64,000 bases of DNA from Phycisphaerae bacterium. GTDB taxonomy: Bacteria > Planctomycetota > Phycisphaerae > FEN-1346 > JAACEH01. Where the stretch lies: assembly GCA_012729015.1 (NCBI GenBank), contig JAAYDY010000101.1, positions 62,001-126,000 on the forward strand, written 5' to 3'. The position numbers were made by a program, and so were the translations under genes. Numbering within the stretch: position 1 is the stretch's first letter; every line of letters begins with the position of its first letter. This document shows, in pieces, positions 16,371 through 24,980 of this stretch. The notes below the pieces were generated by a model. That model ran no database searches. It was not told the DNA's origin and saw nothing but the letters and a program-made list of their open reading frames with translations.

Positions 16371-18248
16371 GTGACCCAGCAGCATCAGCCGGCCGCACGC
16401 AGGACGCAATTCCTGCTGACGGTCGGGTTCTCTCTCGTCTTTGCGGCCCTGATCGGGTGGCTTGCGGCCATCCAGATCCGCAGCGGCGGCGCGCTGGCCC
16501 GCCGCGCCGAACGGCAGCACACGGTCCTGAAGACCATACCGCCGTTCCGGGGCCACATCGTGGACCGCATCGGGCGACCGATGGCGGTGACGGTGGACGG
16601 CTGCACGGTCTTCGCCGATCCGAAGTTCATTCACCAGTATGGCCGCGCGGGTGACGCCGCCGAGGCGGCATCGCCGCGCGACGGCGCTGCGGCTGCCCCC
16701 GGCGCGGCGCTGGCGTCGCTGGCCGACGCCCAGTACGTGGACGAGAAGTACCAGGCGAACCGGGCCCGGGTGGCTCGGGACCTGGCGCCGCTGCTGGCCA
16801 TGGAGCGGGCCGACATCGAGGCGATCGTCGGCGCCGATCCGCACAAGCAGTTCGTGCGTCTGAAGCGCGGCGTGGACGGCGCGACGCGCGACGCCATTCA
16901 GCAGCTTCGCCTCCGCGGCGTCGGGTTCGAGAGCGAAGGTCTCCGCTGCTATCCCAACGGCACCCTGGCGGCGCACCTGGTGTGCGGCGTGGGGGCCGAC
17001 AACCAGGGGCTCGGAGCGCTGGAGTACCAGTACGATGAGCGGCTTCGCGGCTCGGCCGGGCAGCGCGTCCTGGACGTGGACGGCCGCCGCCGGGCGGTGT
17101 GGATTCGCACCGACGGTTACGTGCCGGCACGCGACGGGCAACTGATCGTCACGACCATCGATCTGGCCATTCAGTCGTTCACGGAGAAGGCCCTGGCGGC
17201 CGCGGTGGAGCGGTACAAGGCGCGCGGCGGATCGGCGCTGGTGATGGATCCGTCCACCGGCGAGATTCTGGCCCTGGCCAACTGCCCGTCGTTCGATCCG
17301 GCGCAGTACGCCCAGACGGATCCCTACGTGGCTCGCAACCGGCTGCTGACGGACCCGTACGAGCCGGGCAGCACGTTCAAGTGCTTCATCTCCACGGCCG
17401 CTCTCCAGGCCGGCGTGGTGAAACCCAACGAGAGCATCTTCTGCCACAACGGTCACGTCGTCATTGACGGCCGCCGAATGACCGACCACCATCCGTTCGG
17501 GTCCCTGTCGTTCCAGGACGTGGTCGTTCGCTCGTCGAACATTGGGATGGCGGTGCTGGGCAAGCGGCTGGGCAACGAGCGGCTGCACGAGGCGTGCGTG
17601 CGTTTCGGTTTCGGCACGAAGACGGGCGTGACGCTGCCGGGCGAGGCGCCCGGGCTGGTCTATCCACTTGAGCGGTGGCACAAGTGGAGCGCCACAAGCA
17701 TTCCGATGGGCTACGAGATTCTCGTGACGCCGCTTCAGGTGGCGACCGCCTTCAGTTCAATCGCCAACGGCGGCCAGTTGATGAAACCGTCGATCACGCG
17801 GAGCGTCTGTGCGGCCGATGGGACGGTCGTCGAGGATCACAGCGAGCCGACTGTGGTGCGTCGCGTCATGAGCGAGGAGACGGCTCGATACATGCGGCAC
17901 GAGGTGCTGCACGAAGTGGTCTGGGGCGATCACGGCACGGGCAAGCAGGCGCGCATCCCGGGCTATGGCGTGTTCGGCAAGACGGGCACGGCCAAGAAGA
18001 AGAATCCGACGGGTGGCGGATACTCGAGCAACCTGTACGTCGGGTCGTTCATCGCCGCGGCGCCGCTGGACCATCCGCGTGTGGTGGTGATGGTGATGAT
18101 CGACGAGCCGCAGCGGTCGATTGCGTATTACGGAGGCACGGTGGCGGCCCCGGCGGTTCGGGAGATTCTGGCCAAGTGCCTTGGGTATCTTCACGTATCG
18201 CCCGACGAACCGGCCCGCGTGGCGTCCTCGCCGCGCCGGCCACACTGA
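16371..18248 (+). CDS. ftsI: Penicillin-binding protein, division transpeptidase FtsI/PBP3 type
   Basis: The GTG at 16371 gives 625 residues. A membrane segment at about 13-36 is followed by a dimerisation domain with the family motif FRGHIVDRIGRPMAV. The transpeptidase domain has all catalytic boxes: S334-T-F-K337, S388-S-N390 and K537-T-G539. It cross-links septal peptidoglycan with FtsW as partner glycosyltransferase. A stretch rich in Ala and Arg (GRAGDAAEAASPRDGAAA) around residue 85-105 looks like an insertion in the pedestal region. The gene is placed between ftsL and murE as in the canonical cluster. The ribosome site is weak (GGCAGCA), and an upstream alternative start is not supported. 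Confidence 0.93.
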   Translation: MTQQHQPAARRTQFLLTVGFSLVFAALIGWLAAIQIRSGGALARRAERQHTVLKTIPPFRGHIVDRIGRPMAVTVDGCTVFADPKFIHQYGRAGDAAEAASPRDGAAAAPGAALASLADAQYVDEKYQANRARVARDLAPLLAMERADIEAIVGADPHKQFVRLKRGVDGATRDAIQQLRLRGVGFESEGLRCYPNGTLAAHLVCGVGADNQGLGALEYQYDERLRGSAGQRVLDVDGRRRAVWIRTDGYVPARDGQLIVTTIDLAIQSFTEKALAAAVERYKARGGSALVMDPSTGEILALANCPSFDPAQYAQTDPYVARNRLLTDPYEPGSTFKCFISTAALQAGVVKPNESIFCHNGHVVIDGRRMTDHHPFGSLSFQDVVVRSSNIGMAVLGKRLGNERLHEACVRFGFGTKTGVTLPGEAPGLVYPLERWHKWSATSIPMGYEILVTPLQVATAFSSIANGGQLMKPSITRSVCAADGTVVEDHSEPTVVRRVMSEETARYMRHEVLHEVVWGDHGTGKQARIPGYGVFGKTGTAKKKNPTGGGYSSNLYVGSFIAAAPLDHPRVVVMVMIDEPQRSIAYYGGTVAAPAVREILAKCLGYLHVSPDEPARVASSPRRPH

Positions 18249-18296
18249 ACGAACTCATGGACGGTCGCCGCCGTTTCGCCCTGGAAATCGAAGCCG

Positions 18297-19787
18297 ATGA
18301 CACGGAAGTCGCTGTCGCAACTGTTGCAGGCACTGCCCGAGCACCGTCGCCTGTCCGATGGTGACCCGTGGATTGATCGCGTGGTGAGCGACAGTCGCCA
18401 GGTACGTCCGGGCGACCTGTTCGTCGCGTTGCGCGGCGTGGACTCCGACGGGCACGCCTTCGTGGCTCGGGCGCTGGCGGCGGGGGCGGCAGCCGTGGTC
18501 GTCGAGAGGGCCGATGCCGTTCCTCCCGGGGCCGTGGCGGTTCTGGTGCCCGACGGGCGCGACGCCGCGGCGCTGCTGGCCCACGAGATGGCCGGCCACC
18601 CGACGGCTGCGCTCACGGTGCTCGGCGTCACCGGCACCAACGGCAAGACCACGACGACCTACCTGACGCGGAGCATCCTGGAAGCCGACGGTCGCAGGAC
18701 CGGCGTGATCGGCACGATCAGCTACCAGGTCGGCTCGCGGACGATTCCCGCGCCGACGACGACGCCTGGCCCGGTGCAACTGGCGGACTGCTTCGCCGAC
18801 ATGGCGGCGTCGGGGCTGACGGCGGCGGTGATGGAGGTCTCCAGTCACGCCCTCGACCAGCGTCGGACCCTGGGTGTGGAGTTCCGGGCGGCGGCGTTCA
18901 CGAACCTGACGCCGGAGCACCTGGACTACCATCACGACATGGTCACGTACCGGCAGGCCAAGGGCCGCCTGTTCGCGCAATTGTCGCCGGACGCCGCGGC
19001 GGTGCTGAACCGCGACGACGAGGCGTCGGCGCACTTTGCCGCCGCCACGCGGGCCCGGGTGGTGTGGTACTCGATGAAGGGCGACGCCGACATTGCGGCC
19101 GCCGACGTTCGAGCGGACCTGGACGGCACGCAGTTCGACCTGGTGCTGAGGTCGGGGCGGCTGCCGGTTCGGTTGCAACTCATCGGCCGGCACAACGTCT
19201 ACAATGCCATGGCGTCGGCCGGTCTGGCCCTGTCGCTGGGCATTGAGCCGCAGACCGTTGTGCAGGGCCTCGAGGCGCTGGCAGCCGTGCCGGGGCGGCT
19301 CGAGCCGGTGCGGTGCGGGCAGCCGTTCGCGGTGCTGGTGGACTACGCGCACACCGACGACGCGCTGGAGAACTCGCTGTCGTCGGTCGGGCCGCTGAAA
19401 CAGGGGCGGCTGATCGTGGTGTTTGGCTGCGGTGGCGACCGCGACCGCACGAAGCGGCCGCGCATGGCCGCCGTCGCCGAGAAGTGGGCCGACACGGTCA
19501 TCGTGACCAACGACAATCCCCGGACCGAAAACCCGGAGCGGATTGCCGACGAGGTGTTCGCCGGGTTCACGTCGCCGGAGGCGGCGACGCGCGAGCTGGA
19601 CCGCGCGGCGGCGATTCGTCGGGCGATCGAGGCCGCCCGGCCGGGCGACGTCGTCGTCATCGCCGGCAAGGGGCACGAGGATTACCAGATTGTCGGCGCC
19701 GAGCGGCGCCACTTCGACGACCGCGAGCAGGCTCGCCGCGTCCTGACCTCCCTGGGCCACCGGGCCCAGGCCGGAGACCACGCGTGA
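18297..19787 (+). CDS. murE: UDP-MurNAc-L-Ala-D-Glu:meso-diaminopimelate ligase MurE
   Basis: The 496-residue product contains the N-terminal substrate domain (SDSRQVRPGDLFVALRG), the ATP-binding loop VTGTNGKTTTT near residues 111-121, and the AfTNLTPEHLDYH segment. The C-terminal domain has DNPR (406-409) followed by TENP. The DNPR motif is associated with meso-diaminopimelate selectivity, whereas lysine-adding enzymes usually differ there, so the predicted wall has DAP-type stems. It adds the third residue of the stem peptide in the cytoplasm. Its stop overlaps the start of murF by 4 bp (GTGA), indicating translational coupling. Confidence 0.95.
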   Translation: MTRKSLSQLLQALPEHRRLSDGDPWIDRVVSDSRQVRPGDLFVALRGVDSDGHAFVARALAAGAAAVVVERADAVPPGAVAVLVPDGRDAAALLAHEMAGHPTAALTVLGVTGTNGKTTTTYLTRSILEADGRRTGVIGTISYQVGSRTIPAPTTTPGPVQLADCFADMAASGLTAAVMEVSSHALDQRRTLGVEFRAAAFTNLTPEHLDYHHDMVTYRQAKGRLFAQLSPDAAAVLNRDDEASAHFAAATRARVVWYSMKGDADIAAADVRADLDGTQFDLVLRSGRLPVRLQLIGRHNVYNAMASAGLALSLGIEPQTVVQGLEALAAVPGRLEPVRCGQPFAVLVDYAHTDDALENSLSSVGPLKQGRLIVVFGCGGDRDRTKRPRMAAVAEKWADTVIVTNDNPRTENPERIADEVFAGFTSPEAATRELDRAAAIRRAIEAARPGDVVVIAGKGHEDYQIVGAERRHFDDREQARRVLTSLGHRAQAGDHA

Positions 19788-21190
19788 AGATGACCGTCAG
19801 CGACATCACGGCTGCCGTGGGAGGGCGACTGGCGTCGGGTTCGCCGGCGTCGTCCGTCACGGGCATCTCCACCGACAGCCGCGCGCTGGCCGCCGGCGAC
19901 GCGTTCTTCGCGCTGGTGGGCGAGCGGTTCGACGGCCACCAGTTTCTGCGTCAGGCGGTGGAGGCGGGTGCAGCCGCGGTGGTCGTCAGCGACGTGGCCG
20001 CCGCGGGACGCCTAGGCGACTACGCCGGCGCAGTCATCCTTGTGGCCGACACGCTGCGGGCCCTGGGCGACCTCGCCGCGTCGTACCGGCGCACGCTCGG
20101 GTGCACGGTCATCGCCGTCACAGGGTCGTGCGGCAAGACGACCGTCAAGGAGATGCTCGGCCAGGTGCTCGACACGCGGCTGAAGGGGCACCGGCCGCAG
20201 GCGTCGTACAACAACTTCATCGGCGTGCCGCTGACGATCTTCCGCAGTGCCCCCGGCGACGACTATCTGCTGCTGGAACTCGGCACCAATGCTCCCGGGG
20301 AATTGCGGCGGCTGGCGTCGCTGGCGCGCCCCGACGTTGCGGTGGTGACGTGCGTGGCCGCTACGCACCTGGAGGGGCTCGGGAGCATCGAGGGTGTGGC
20401 CCAGGAAAAGGAAGAACTGGTCCGGGCGCTCGGCGACGAAGGGCTCGCGGTGCTCAATGCGGATGATCCTCGCGTGGTGGCCATGGGCGACGTGGCCCGA
20501 TGCGCCGTGAAGACGTTCGGCACGACCGACGGCGACGTTCTGGCCGAGGAGATCGCGACCGACGCTCGCACGGTGAGTTTCACCCTCGATTCGGGCGTCC
20601 AGGTGCGGTTGCCGGTGCCGGGGCGGCACAACGTGATGAACGCGCTGGCCGCCGTGACGGTGGCCCGCGAGATGGGGCTGGACGACGAGACGATTGCCTC
20701 GGCGCTGGCCCGTTACCGGCCGCCGAAGATGCGGCTGGTCCGGGAGGAACTCCCCGGAGGCATCACCCTGATCGACGACGCCTACAACGCGAACCTCGCC
20801 AGCTCCCTGGCGGCGCTGGACGTGCTGTGCCTTCAGAAGGTCTCGGGCCGCCATGTGCTGGTCCAGGGCGACATGCTGGAACTCGGGCGACAGAGCAAGG
20901 CCATGCACGAGCAGCTCGGCCGTGCGGTGGCCGACTCGTGCGTGACCCTGCTCGTGACCGTCGGCACGGAGACACAGGCCACCAGTCTGGAAGCGGCGAC
21001 GAAGGCGCGGACGGTGCGGCTCCATTTCCGCGACGCCCGGACTGCGGCCGAGGAGATCGTTCCCCTGATCGGCCCGGGCGACGCCGTGCTGGTCAAGGGG
21101 TCGCGCGGCATCGCGCTGGAACATGTGGTTGCGGCGATTCGCAAACAGTTTGGCGGCGGCGGCCCGGCGACGTCGGGCCCCGTCGCATGA
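19784..21190 (+). CDS. murF: UDP-MurNAc-tripeptide D-Ala-D-Ala ligase MurF
   Basis: The GTG at 19784 overlaps the murE stop by four bases; an in-frame ATG at 19790 is the alternative. The product is 468 residues. It has the N-terminal ISTDSRALAAGDAFFALVG, the P-loop VTGSCGKTTVKEM near 110-122, SYNNFIGVPLT, and the C-terminal DDAYNANLASSLAAL typical of MurF. The reaction joins D-Ala-D-Ala to the UDP-tripeptide, completing the cytoplasmic pentapeptide. The Cys in GSCGKTT replaces the more common Asn/Ser before GKT but does not affect the lysine and threonines that hold ATP. Followed by mraY after 43 bp. Confidence 0.93.
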   Translation: MKMTVSDITAAVGGRLASGSPASSVTGISTDSRALAAGDAFFALVGERFDGHQFLRQAVEAGAAAVVVSDVAAAGRLGDYAGAVILVADTLRALGDLAASYRRTLGCTVIAVTGSCGKTTVKEMLGQVLDTRLKGHRPQASYNNFIGVPLTIFRSAPGDDYLLLELGTNAPGELRRLASLARPDVAVVTCVAATHLEGLGSIEGVAQEKEELVRALGDEGLAVLNADDPRVVAMGDVARCAVKTFGTTDGDVLAEEIATDARTVSFTLDSGVQVRLPVPGRHNVMNALAAVTVAREMGLDDETIASALARYRPPKMRLVREELPGGITLIDDAYNANLASSLAALDVLCLQKVSGRHVLVQGDMLELGRQSKAMHEQLGRAVADSCVTLLVTVGTETQATSLEAATKARTVRLHFRDARTAAEEIVPLIGPGDAVLVKGSRGIALEHVVAAIRKQFGGGGPATSGPVA

Positions 21191-21233
21191 CGGCTTCATC
21201 ACGAGCGGCAGACGCCATGAATTCGAGCGGCAG

Positions 21234-22385
21234 ATGATCTACTGGCTGGCTACCCATTTTGAGACGTTCTGGCGGGACCACGGGCTGTGGACCTACGTCA
21301 ACGTGTTCCGCTACCAGACGTTCCGCACGAGCATGGCCGTGCTGACGTCGTTTCTGATCATGATGCTCATCGCGCCGCGGATCGTCCTGGTTCTCCTTCG
21401 CCTTCGCGTCGGCAGCAGCGTCGATTTCGACCAGGAGAAGATCAACGAACTGTACGCCACGAAGCGCAGCACGCCGAGCATGGGCGGCCTGATCATCGTT
21501 ATCGCGTTGCTCGTGGCGACGATTCTCTGGGCCGACATCGGCAACTTCTACGTGTTCCTCGGCATGCTCACGGTCGTCTGGCTCGGGGCGCTGGGATTCG
21601 TGGACGACTACCTGAAGATGGTGGCCAAGTCGCGCGGCGGGCTGCGATCGTGGGAGAAGTTCGTCTTCCAGATCGGCCTGGCGGTGATTCTCGGGGCGTT
21701 CCTCTGGAAACACAGTTGCCCGGAGGTGCGCCTGCCGCCGAGCGTCGGTTTCGAGGAGCTTGGCCGCGCGCTGCCGCTGAGCCTGCCGTTCTGGAAACAC
21801 CCGATTGCCCTGACGTTGCCGCTGTTCATGATCGTTTCGGTGGCTGTGGTGGCCGGCACCAGCAACGCCGTCAACCTGGCCGACGGCATGGACGGCCTGG
21901 CCTCCGGCGCCATGGCCATCGTGACGATGGTGTTCCTGGGCGTGACCTACGTCGCCGGCCGCGTGGATTACAGCATGTACCTGCTCTTCCCGCACGTGCC
22001 GGGCGCCGGCGAGTTGAGCGTCTATTGCGGCGCGATCCTCGGCGCGGTGCTCGGGTTCCTGTGGTTCAACTGTCACCCGGCCCGGGTCTTCATGGGCGAC
22101 ACAGGCAGCCTGCCCCTGGGCGGCGCGATCGGCCTGGTGGCCCTTGTCATCCGCCAGGAGGTGCTGCTGTTCATCGTCGGCGGCGTCTTCGTCATGGAGG
22201 CCTTCTCGGTGGTGCTCCAGGTGGCCTACTTCAAGCTCAGCGGCGGCAGACGCATCTTCCTGATGTCGCCGATTCATCATCATTTCCAGCTCAAGGGCTG
22301 GACCGAGACTCAGACCGTGGTCCGTTTCTGGCTGATCGGCGCCATGTGCGCCGCGCTGGCCCTGGCCACGCTCAAGCTGCGGTAG
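21234..22385 (+). CDS. mraY: Phospho-N-acetylmuramoyl-pentapeptide transferase MraY
   Basis: The ATG at 21234 gives 383 residues opening MIYWLATHFETF, close to the usual MLYWL start; the open frame continues upstream but overlaps the murF end. About ten membrane segments are evident. Signature motifs are AVNLADGMDGLA with Asp217 and Asp220, MGDTGSLPLGGAIG, and the HHH motif at 348-350 followed by FQLKGWTETQ. MraY moves phospho-MurNAc-pentapeptide onto undecaprenyl phosphate to make lipid I. Length is slightly above the usual 360. The next gene is ftsW after 12 bp; murD, normally located here, is absent. Confidence 0.95.
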   Translation: MIYWLATHFETFWRDHGLWTYVNVFRYQTFRTSMAVLTSFLIMMLIAPRIVLVLLRLRVGSSVDFDQEKINELYATKRSTPSMGGLIIVIALLVATILWADIGNFYVFLGMLTVVWLGALGFVDDYLKMVAKSRGGLRSWEKFVFQIGLAVILGAFLWKHSCPEVRLPPSVGFEELGRALPLSLPFWKHPIALTLPLFMIVSVAVVAGTSNAVNLADGMDGLASGAMAIVTMVFLGVTYVAGRVDYSMYLLFPHVPGAGELSVYCGAILGAVLGFLWFNCHPARVFMGDTGSLPLGGAIGLVALVIRQEVLLFIVGGVFVMEAFSVVLQVAYFKLSGGRRIFLMSPIHHHFQLKGWTETQTVVRFWLIGAMCAALALATLKLR

Positions 22386-22397
22386 GAGACCGTGCCC

Positions 22398-23579
22398 ATG
22401 AACACACCCGACGCCCCGTGCTTCCGCCTCAACCCGACCGTGCGGTGGCTCTTCGCCGCCACGCTCGCCCTGATGGGCGTTGGATTGCTCATGGTCTACT
22501 CCGCAGGCATGTCGGCCGACCCGAGCGAACGCTTCGTCATGTTCCAGAGGCAGATCGTCTACGTCCCGCTCGCGGTCGGCGTGCTGCTGGTGGCCATGCG
22601 GCTGCCGTACCAGTGGCTCAACCGCTGGTACGTGGTCCTCGGACTGCTGGCCCTGACGGTTGTGCTGCTGGCCGCGGTGCTCCGCTTTGGGGCCGAGGTC
22701 AACGGCGCCCGCCGCTGGTTCCGCTTCTCCCTGGGCGCGTTCGACCTCTCGGTCCAGCCGAGCGAAGTGGCCAAGCTCTGCCTCATCCTCTGCTTCGCCT
22801 GGTTCCTGTCGCGGCCGGGCGACCACGTCCGCTCGTTCCTGCGCGGGTTTGTGCCGCTGGCCGTCATGCTGGCGATCGTCTGCGGCCTGGTCGCCAGGCA
22901 GGATCTTGGCACGGCCGTGCTCCTGGGCGCCGTCGGAGCCGTCATGATGGTCGCCGGCGGCGTGCAACTGTTTCACATGGCCACCCTCGTCCCGCCGGCC
23001 GTCGCCGCCATGTACGTGCTCATTGTCTACGAGCCTTACCGCCTCACGCGGCTGATGACGTACCTGGATCCCTGGAAGGATCCCGAGGACGCCGGGTACC
23101 ACGTGACCCAGAGCCTCATGGCCATCGGCAGCGGCGGGTGGTTCGGTCGCGGCCTCGGCCACGGCATGCAGAAGCTCGGGCATCTGCCCGAAGACACCAC
23201 CGATTTCATCTTCTCGGTCATCAGCGAGGAAATGGGCGTCGCCGGCGCGGCCATGGTCATCCTGCTCTTCGCCGTCGTCGTGTTGCTGGGCCTCCGCGTG
23301 GTCGGCCGGTCCGACAACCGGTTCGCGATGCTGACGGCCCTGGGCATCGTGCTGTGGATCGGGCTCCAGGCGGTCATCAACATCGGCGTGGCCACGGCGG
23401 CGCTGCCGACCAAGGGCATCTCGCTGCCGCTGGTCAGTTACGGCGGCTCGGGGCTGCTGCTGACGGCAGGCGCCCTGGGTGTGCTGATGTCCATTGCCGC
23501 GCGAACGGCGGAGTTGAACTCCGTCGGCGACGACCGCGCGGCCGGTACAATGACGTTGCCCGGCATGCGGGCGGCCTGA
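22398..23579 (+). CDS. ftsW: FtsW, SEDS-family septal peptidoglycan glycosyltransferase
   Basis: AGGAG at 22384-22388 lies 9 nt before the ATG at 22398, so that start is preferred over the GTG at 22392. The 393-residue protein has about ten membrane helices and SEDS motifs: NGARRWFRFSLGAFDLSVQPSEVAKL, here split as NGARRWFRF and VQPSEVAK. QDLGTAVLLG, a lipid II-binding loop region, and the C-terminal GISLPLVSYGGSGLL are also present. SEDS proteins polymerise glycan strands from lipid II together with a class B PBP, here FtsI. RodA is a possible confusion, but the dcw position argues for FtsW. It directly follows mraY without murD in between. Confidence 0.93.
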   Translation: MNTPDAPCFRLNPTVRWLFAATLALMGVGLLMVYSAGMSADPSERFVMFQRQIVYVPLAVGVLLVAMRLPYQWLNRWYVVLGLLALTVVLLAAVLRFGAEVNGARRWFRFSLGAFDLSVQPSEVAKLCLILCFAWFLSRPGDHVRSFLRGFVPLAVMLAIVCGLVARQDLGTAVLLGAVGAVMMVAGGVQLFHMATLVPPAVAAMYVLIVYEPYRLTRLMTYLDPWKDPEDAGYHVTQSLMAIGSGGWFGRGLGHGMQKLGHLPEDTTDFIFSVISEEMGVAGAAMVILLFAVVVLLGLRVVGRSDNRFAMLTALGIVLWIGLQAVINIGVATAALPTKGISLPLVSYGGSGLLLTAGALGVLMSIAARTAELNSVGDDRAAGTMTLPGMRAA

Positions 23580-23619
23580 CGGGGCGCCGGGGCAGCAACT
23601 CCGGCCTGAGAGTGTGCGT

Positions 23620-24732
23620 ATGAGCGGTCCCTTGACGATTCTCTTTGCCGGCGGCGGCACGGGCGGGCACCTCTATCCCGGCGTGACGCTGGCGGAGGCG
23701 TTTCTGGATGCCGAGCCGCGCACTGGGATCGTCTTCTTTGTGACGCACCGCGACATCGACCGCCGTGTCCTGGAACCGCGGGGCTGGAAGGTCCACTACG
23801 AGGCGTCGCGCGGCCTGTCGTTGCGGCCGTGGACGTGGCCGAAGTTCCTGCTCAGCTACTGGGCGTCGCGCCGCCATGCCCGCGCGTTTCTTGGCGATCT
23901 GCGCCCCGACGCCGTTGTCGGCCTGGGCGGATTCGGCAGCTATGCCGCCGTCCGCGAGGCCCAGGGCATGGGCATCCCCACGTTTGTCCTGAATCCCGAC
24001 CTGCATGTGGGTCGTGCCAACGCGCGGCTCGCGTCACGGGCCGACGCCGTCTTCTGCCAGTTCGAGGACACCATCGCGCAACTGCGGTCGTGCCGCCGCG
24101 TCGAAGCCGTCGGGTGCCCCATCCGCCGCGGGCTGTTTGGCGTGGACCGTTCGCACGCGGCCCGCGCGCTAGGCCTCCGAGACGATCTGCGCACGCTGGT
24201 CGTCACCGGCGGCGGCCTCGGGGCACGAAGCATCAACCAGACGCTGGCGATGCTGGCCCCGCGGCTCGACCAGTTCGACCGCTGGCAGGTGCTCCACGTG
24301 ACGGGGCAGGGCAACGACGACGCCATTCGCCGCGCCGTGGCGGGCCGCCATCCGCGCTACTATGTCCGCGACTACGCTGACGAGATGGCGCTGGTCTACG
24401 CCGTGGCCGACCTCATGATCTGCCGCGCGGGCGCCGGGACCGTCGCCGAACTGACGGCCTTGGGCGTCCCGGCCGTGCTGATGCCGTATCCGTTTCACCG
24501 CGACCGCCACCAGGAGGACCACGCGCGGATTCTCGAGGAGGTCGGCGCCGCCGTCGCAGTGCGCGACCAGGCCAATCCGGATCGCAACATCGACGGCCTG
24601 TGGCAGGTGGTGCCGCAACTGATGGAAGACGACGCCCGCCGCGAGGCGATGGCCGATGCCGCCCGGCGGCTCGGTCGCCCCGAGGCCGGCAAGAGCATTG
24701 TCTCGGCAATTCGCGTGACGCTGGGACGCTGA
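23620..24732 (+). CDS. murG: UDP-GlcNAc:lipid I GlcNAc transferase MurG
   Basis: The ATG at 23620, with GAGAG 7 nt upstream, gives 370 residues; an in-frame GTG at 23614 adds two. Motifs of the family are GGGTGGHLYPGVTLAEAF at the N-terminus, GLGGFGSYAAV, the hydrophobic membrane-association patch around 75-90, and CRAGAGTVAELTALGVPAVL in the C-terminal UDP-GlcNAc site. The usual EQN segment is replaced by NPDLHVGRANARLA, a local divergence. The enzyme converts lipid I to lipid II on the inner membrane face. Downstream is a 248-bp gap holding a repeated double-hairpin element and a new promoter for murC. Confidence 0.93.
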   Translation: MSGPLTILFAGGGTGGHLYPGVTLAEAFLDAEPRTGIVFFVTHRDIDRRVLEPRGWKVHYEASRGLSLRPWTWPKFLLSYWASRRHARAFLGDLRPDAVVGLGGFGSYAAVREAQGMGIPTFVLNPDLHVGRANARLASRADAVFCQFEDTIAQLRSCRRVEAVGCPIRRGLFGVDRSHAARALGLRDDLRTLVVTGGGLGARSINQTLAMLAPRLDQFDRWQVLHVTGQGNDDAIRRAVAGRHPRYYVRDYADEMALVYAVADLMICRAGAGTVAELTALGVPAVLMPYPFHRDRHQEDHARILEEVGAAVAVRDQANPDRNIDGLWQVVPQLMEDDARREAMADAARRLGRPEAGKSIVSAIRVTLGR

Positions 24733-24737
24733 GAGGA

Positions 24738-24790
24738 CCGTGGCACGGGCATCCTGCCCGTGCGTCCCAGGGGGCATCTTGCCCCTGGCG
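24738..24790 (+). repeat. Double-hairpin dispersed repeat, copy 1
   Basis: This 53-bp element has two adjacent palindromes, CACGGGC-ATCCT-GCCCGTG and CCAGGGG...CCCCTGG. Its reverse complement recurs at 50293-50344 with one substitution and one indel. It lies 6 bp after the murG stop and might also serve as a transcription barrier. Confidence 0.85.
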
Positions 24791-24944
24791 TTGCCCGGCT
24801 GCGGCCGGCAGGCGGCCCCTGGCAGCAGGCTGTGTGCGGGGTCGAAGGGGCCTGCAAGGCACAGTACCGTTTTCGTGCAGGCGCTGAGCGACCTGCGCGA
24901 GCCAAGGAAACCACACTTTCGCCGACGTAGAGAGGATGCCCGCA

Positions 24945-24973
24945 TTGACAGCCCAGGACAAAGGTTCTACACT
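24945..24973 (+). promoter_or_regulatory. Sigma70-like promoter placed directly at the murC start
   Basis: A perfect TTGACA (24945-24950) and TACACT (24968-24973) are separated by 17 bp. Only 7 nt separate the -10 box from the ATG at 24981, so the expected transcript would begin at or within two bases of the start codon. Confidence 0.7.
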
Positions 24974-24980
24974 GCGCATC

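Noticed and set aside
13773..17681. 1302-codon minus-strand open frame across rsmH to ftsI
   Set aside because: The composition (Arg/His/Pro rich) is typical of an antisense shadow; the plus strand encodes well-recognised proteins throughout.
21093..23660. 855-codon minus-strand frame opposite mraY and ftsW
   Set aside because: His/Gln/Asp-rich low-complexity translation opposite membrane-protein genes; no family motif.
24736..24890. Small peptide frames across the double-hairpin repeat (HGQDARAT-like)
   Set aside because: They are translations of the palindromic repeat in both copies, not genes.
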